64,000 nucleotides of DNA from Polytrichum commune. Its lineage: Eukaryota > Streptophyta > Polytrichopsida > Polytrichales > Polytrichaceae. The stretch spans positions 1,364,001 through 1,428,000 of the forward strand of contig OX485809.1 in NCBI GenBank assembly GCA_950295325.1, read 5' to 3'. Both the position numbers and the translations under genes were made by a program. Shown one piece after another: positions 59,601-64,000 of this stretch. The notes under the pieces are model-generated. The model was not told where the DNA came from and did no database searches. It saw nothing but the letters and a program-made list of their open reading frames with translations. Every line of letters starts with the position of its first letter. Positions within the stretch are counted from its first letter, which is position 1.

Positions 59601-61693
59601 AGGTTTCAGTTTCTTTCACAAAATTATTCATTAGAAAACCCCTGCCGCAATTCTTACAACCTACCAAGTCTCGTGCTCCTGAGTCGCTCACCCTTTCTAA
59701 AGTGGCTAGTTGCAAGAGTACTATGCCCTAGTATTATCTTGCACGCATGGCTGATTCTGGTTGATTGTCTGACCAAGACCAAACTTTTGCTCCTTTTAGA
59801 GACCACTTTACATTAACAATCATGTGGAATTGGACTCGACTTGAAGAGTAAGGTACTAACACCAGGAGTGGTTGGTTTGGGTTGGTTGTCAAACTTTGGC
59901 TCATTCCAAAGACCACCCGTAGGTCTCTTCCCACAGGGGAAGGCCATTGATTGAGATGTCTTGTTTCATGGGGACCTTGCTACAGAGGAGTTAGACTGTT
60001 AGTAATTTAAGACTCATAACATGTTGATACCTGACCCTTGGCGAGATTATTAAAGACTTCTTGATGCAATTGATACACTAAATTTGTAATGTTGCGCTAA
60101 TATAAATCAAAACTTCTGAAGATGATATGCATGAGGGTCTAGCTTCTTGAGAAATGATAAAGAACGGTGTTTAGCTATGGGGGTATTAAAGGCAATTTGA
60201 TATTCATTCCTTCTTTGAAAGAAGGTAATAGTGATTAATTAGTGTGGGTTGATTATCATCTCCTTAATCTTAAAATGTCACCAAGTTCCCCTGGGGGATT
60301 TAAACAAAGAAAACTACCATGGTCACCCATAAATGACAATGGCTACTTTGGCACTGTTGGATTTTCTCAGAAGTGAATGAATTTTGGATTTGGTTATATC
60401 AATAAATTCATCTTGAGGTTTTGGTTACCTGTGTATGTTGTCCAATTGAAGGAGTTTCCAAAATAACTAGGACGAAAGAGTCAAAAGACACATGTTTGGT
60501 CCCTTATAACCTTCCCCCTTGAACCTAGAGTAAAGAACAGATTCTCAACACAAGAATGTTTGGTATCCATTCTCATTCCACACTTAACCACAAACTATTC
60601 AAATATAAGTGTATGATTAAGAGAAGTAATCAAATTAGGTTCAATCATTTTGTTACAATGAATGGGGAGAACCAACCACTAGTTACAAAAGAACCAGTTG
60701 GAACATGGCAGCTCAAAAGTGGAACATTTAGGAAATATGATAAGAAACCGTATGCAAAGTGTGATAGAGTCCATGTGTAATATGGGCTATCACATTAAAT
60801 TCATTCAAAATTGTTCTTATCATAATGCATGTTGTATTGGTAATGTTCTTGAGTATTTCAAGCATTTGTTTTACCTCGGTACATCGATAACCTCACTCTA
60901 GTGGTCAAAACAATCCAACAATCATATGACTCAATGTCCACTCTAGTGACTAAGTAATTTCAATGGCTATGTGCTTTAGTGCTACAAAAGCAAAATGGGG
61001 AGTGGTTATTTAATGTACAAAATGAAGTTCAACGATCAAGTGAACAACAATGTTTTGTTTGTTGATTTCAAAAGCTTCACAATGGTCGTATTAAAGATAG
61101 GCATAGAATTGATAGCATTTGGTTTTCAACACATACAAAGTATCCAGATGAAAAGGTGAGCTATTTCTTAAATGTAAAGCTATGTAGGTGCTTATAAAGA
61201 AAAAAGAAAACGAAACTATTGTTTACTTCTTACATGTTCTTGTAACTTGGGAACGTTTGAAGTTAATTATATTACCAAGTAGAGGTAGGGTCACTCCTTT
61301 CTAAGTAAAGGAGCTAGCATTAGGGTGAAGCTAGGCCCCATCCCAACTCATCCCATAAGGTAGCTTTTAAATACAAATACTGTGTCACTTGGGCGGTTTT
61401 GAATCTAAGGATGGAATATAAAAAGTATTCCCAAAATAGATTCTCAACGAACTTGAAAAGTGAAATTTTCAAAAAAGAACTCTTTATTACACTTTATTTT
61501 AAGAATATATATATATATATATAATCTTATTTTCATACATTTTCATACATTTTGGCTTTGTATTGAATAGTATAATCTCCATCGACGTTGCCCAAGTAGG
61601 ACAGTAATGTGATTTTAAATAGTCAGCAATCGTGGTCCGGGAGGTCGCAACCATGCATGTTAATTGGGCATGGGTAGATCCAACTCATGAAAA
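59601..61693. other. Gene-free AT-rich region
   Basis: 59640-59960 repeats GTTGGTTTGGGTTGG and AAAGACCACC-type motifs in opposed orientations. 60655-60780 has GGGGAGAACCAACC as in the dispersed repeat family. A TA microsatellite lies at about 61508. No gene is supported. Confidence 0.4.
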
Positions 61694-62072
61694 CTACACT
61701 AAACATGATATTTAGTGTCACCGATTCTAATTGTCTTGCTCAATACTAATTGTAAAAACTAGGGTATAGTGTCACCAACACTAAAGGTTAATCCAACATG
61801 ACTTGTCACTCCTTGTAGTTTTTAGCGGGATTATAGATTTACAGTATTGCGATTACCATCACTTACCAAGTGATTTTTCATCAAGATTTCAATCATCCAT
61901 TGACAATATTCCATCACAAGTTGCTAACAAGAGAAGGTAGGGTTTTGGGCAATGGATGAACTCATCCATATCCATGACAATATTTGCTCACTTATTCATA
62001 AGAAAGTGTCATCCAAAAAGTCACCATATTGACATTAAATGCCAAATAACACTAAATATCATACTTAGTGTA
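61694..62072. mobile_element. MITE, CTACACTAAATAT family, inverted copy
   Basis: Left end CTACACTAAACATGATATTT; right end the imperfect inverse (CACTAAATATCATACTTAGT). The interior is the reverse complement of 48685-49072 (TTGCTCAATACTAATTG, GTGTCACC, CATCCAT, ACTTACCAAGTGATTTT). 379 bp. Confidence 0.7.
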
Positions 62073-62190
62073 ATCACAATCGGTACTCTCAACCTCCATG
62101 TTATGACCTTTACGTTGAGGACACATTTGTTTGGAACCCATGCAAATTTATCTATGTGCCATGGCTGCAAATTTCCTTTGACAAAGGTGA

Positions 62191-62505
62191 GTTGCAATAT
62201 TGTATTGTATCATGATGTTATAAGATTATGCATACCTTACTTGCTACTTTTCTTAATTATAGACTTATATATGAGTGGTGTGTGGATCTAAGAATGGACC
62301 TTAAAAAAAACATGTATTCAAAAGAGATTGTGTGCTCAAAATATGTGTAGTTGAGCAATGTTTTGTTGTATCATGGTGTTATAAGATATGCATACCTTAC
62401 TCGGTTACTAATCTTGATTATAGACTTATATATAAGTGGCATGTGGATCTAAGAATGGAGCTCAAAAAAACATGTATTCAAAACAAACCATGTGCTCAGA
62501 ATATG
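62191..62505. repeat. Direct tandem duplication, about 159-bp unit
   Basis: Two adjacent copies share TTGTATCATGATGTTATAAG, GCATACCTTACT, TATAGACTTATATAT, GTGGATCTAAGAATGGA and ACATGTATTCAAAA. Offset is about 159 bases. No coding role is seen. Confidence 0.7.
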
Positions 62506-62866
62506 TTTACTGTTTTAGGTCCAATAATCAACATAATCGGGGGTGAACTATATGACCATTTAATAAGGATGATAATAATAATTTTGATGATAGATAAGAT
62601 ATTCATATGAGCTTTGAATATTATATATGTTGACTACAAGCACATGTTGGATACACTTAGAGTCATCTCACAATAGTCATGCATTTTTTGTCCTACAAGA
62701 AGCGCAACGGGTTTACATTCATATATAGTTTACGTTCATATATAGTCATTAACACAAGTACACAAATGTACTTTGAATAATAACGGACCCCTATCATATG
62801 TATAATGTAAAACCATAGAATTCATTGATAAAGTTGTTATGGACTTTTCCATCCCCTGGATGTCAC

Positions 62867-63420
62867 TCATAAGCATCTAAGTCTATAATATATGTCATAA
62901 AAGCTAATACATTTTAACAAAACAAAAAATACCATCAAATGATCCATAAGATTGTAAGTCCGCTTATTGTTGGTTCCTTTTTGATACCAAAATAAACCAA
63001 TCTCTGTGTTTGAAGGACAGTCCATCAAGTCAATTGGATCCCTATACTCCATCCAAAGATCTACCAACTTTATTATGCACCCTATAAACCCTCTCAACAA
63101 ACTAAACCTTAATTGGAGCTAACTTTTTTGGTCTACCACGTTATTTGACAATTCTAGCTTCATGTGTGGTAAAAACACACACTCCATAATCACAACCAAA
63201 ATTCAACATAGTATCATAATTTGTAGCGATAAGAAGTTCATGCTTCATATACAATATGCCAACCTTAATCCAAGTAAGTCGATCTCTAGATAAAGTTGAA
63301 TTGCCATTCAATTGACGAACAAGGGTACTTTTGAAAATCTTAGACTCCCCTACCTCTAAACACCCATTCTAACACTTTTCAAAAACATATTTATATATTT
63401 TACAAAGGAAAAAAGGTTTT
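62867..63420 (-). pseudogene. Degenerate coding-like block with AT-hook-like motif
   Basis: On the - strand, LNGNSTLSRDRLTWIKVGIL and MKHELLIATNYDTML are followed after a stop by RGRPKKLAPIKV, and then, after further stops, RVHNKVGRSLDGV. The short RGRPKK core is AT-hook-like. The chain is broken by at least three stops. It reads like a decayed transposon-encoded protein, but I cannot name the family. Confidence 0.3.
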
Positions 63421-64000
63421 TTAACTAAATCTTGGTAGATCTAGCACACAACGCTTTCGTAATAAATGACGATAAAGTTGAGCTCAAGCTCAAAGTTACG
63501 ATGTAACACCATGTTGCGTTTAGAAAAGAAAAAAACCAACCACAATGGACTGTAAATCAGATTGATAGGGCATTTTAACATTTTCATGTTCATCAATCAA
63601 AATACCTAGGCATGTCAAATGCTCACTTTGCAGCTCCAAATCTTCATGTAAATCATTTTCAACTTGTGACTCCATCAATCCCAACATTCTTGTACATGTT
63701 TGAACCGTCTTCTCCAACACTACGGTTTTCCTTGTCACCACCTTGTGCACTAGAATCGTTAATCAACGTGTTATCATAATCACACTCCTCATCCTCCTTT
63801 ATACTTCTAGATAAACAATCCTTTATAAGTGACCTTGCTATACAAATACAAATGTTGTATATTTTCTAGAGATCCTCCATACATGTACAAACCACAAGCA
63901 ATAATTTTTGCAACATATGTATACATAATATAGAAAAGTTCAAATTAATACCCTTCTTGTGCACTCACGTATGCTCATATAACTTATGTTATGAAAGATG
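63421..64000. other. Window end, no gene supported
   Basis: A 76-codon - strand frame (63750-63520) with MLGLMESQVENDLHEDLELQ looks protein-like but has no recognisable domain. It may belong to the same decayed element as 62867-63420, since it lies upstream of it on the same strand. Confidence 0.3.

Overview
The window is nuclear DNA from a land plant. The evidence is a plastid-targeted CYP97B cytochrome P450 with 14 GT-AG exons, a plant-specific ATL-type RING-H2 ubiquitin ligase, intron-containing RPL12 (uL11) genes with telo-boxes in their leaders, a decayed mitochondrial cox1 insertion, and many MITEs plus a LINE-like retroelement. I cannot name the species. The low gene density, AT-rich spacers and the type of retroelement would suit a seed-free plant, but that is a weak inference.

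Layout. 1-4.4 kb is gene-poor, repeat-bearing DNA. 4.4-15.1 kb holds a large inverted duplication. Each roughly 3-kb arm carries one intact three-exon RPL12 gene (+ strand at 5.0-6.1 kb, - strand at 13.9-14.9 kb), followed on the same strand by broken CYP97B exons 13 and 14 and then by a fragment of a second CYP97B 5' end. The spacer between the arms contains a non-autonomous pogo/Tigger element at 8.05-8.68 kb and more CYP97B debris. 17.3-18.2 kb is another decayed segment of the same kind. 19.0-26.2 kb is the one intact CYP97B gene on the - strand. Its 14 exons join in frame to 583 codons, and MITEs sit in introns 9 and 12 and tandem repeats in intron 1.

26.3-36.2 kb is transposon territory. 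A CCAT-rich minisatellite is interrupted by a GGGCC-ended, TAA-flanked element that also has a second copy at 35.0-36.2 kb. Between the two copies lies an antisense, broken non-LTR retroelement (about 29.46-34.4 kb) with ORF1-like, RNase H, zinc-binding and C-terminal regions and an A-rich 3' tail. 36-54 kb has no gene I can support. It holds several MITE families, local tandem repeats, long poly-C tracts and the N-terminal third of mitochondrial cox1 at 46.0-46.5 kb. 54-57 kb contains a possible small two-exon gene on the - strand and the intact single-exon RING-H2 gene on the + strand, whose leader region has been tandemly duplicated. 57-64 kb holds an isolated exon-like piece, MITEs and tandem duplications.

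Only four genes look intact: two RPL12 copies, CYP97B and the ATL-type RING gene. They have unrelated jobs (translation, plastid carotenoid hydroxylation, ubiquitination), and I see no pathway-level cluster. The most informative structure is the RPL12/CYP97B neighbourhood. It records tandem CYP97B copies that decayed and were then copied as an inverted repeat together with RPL12, after which only the RPL12 proteins stayed identical. I found no clear new biological system.
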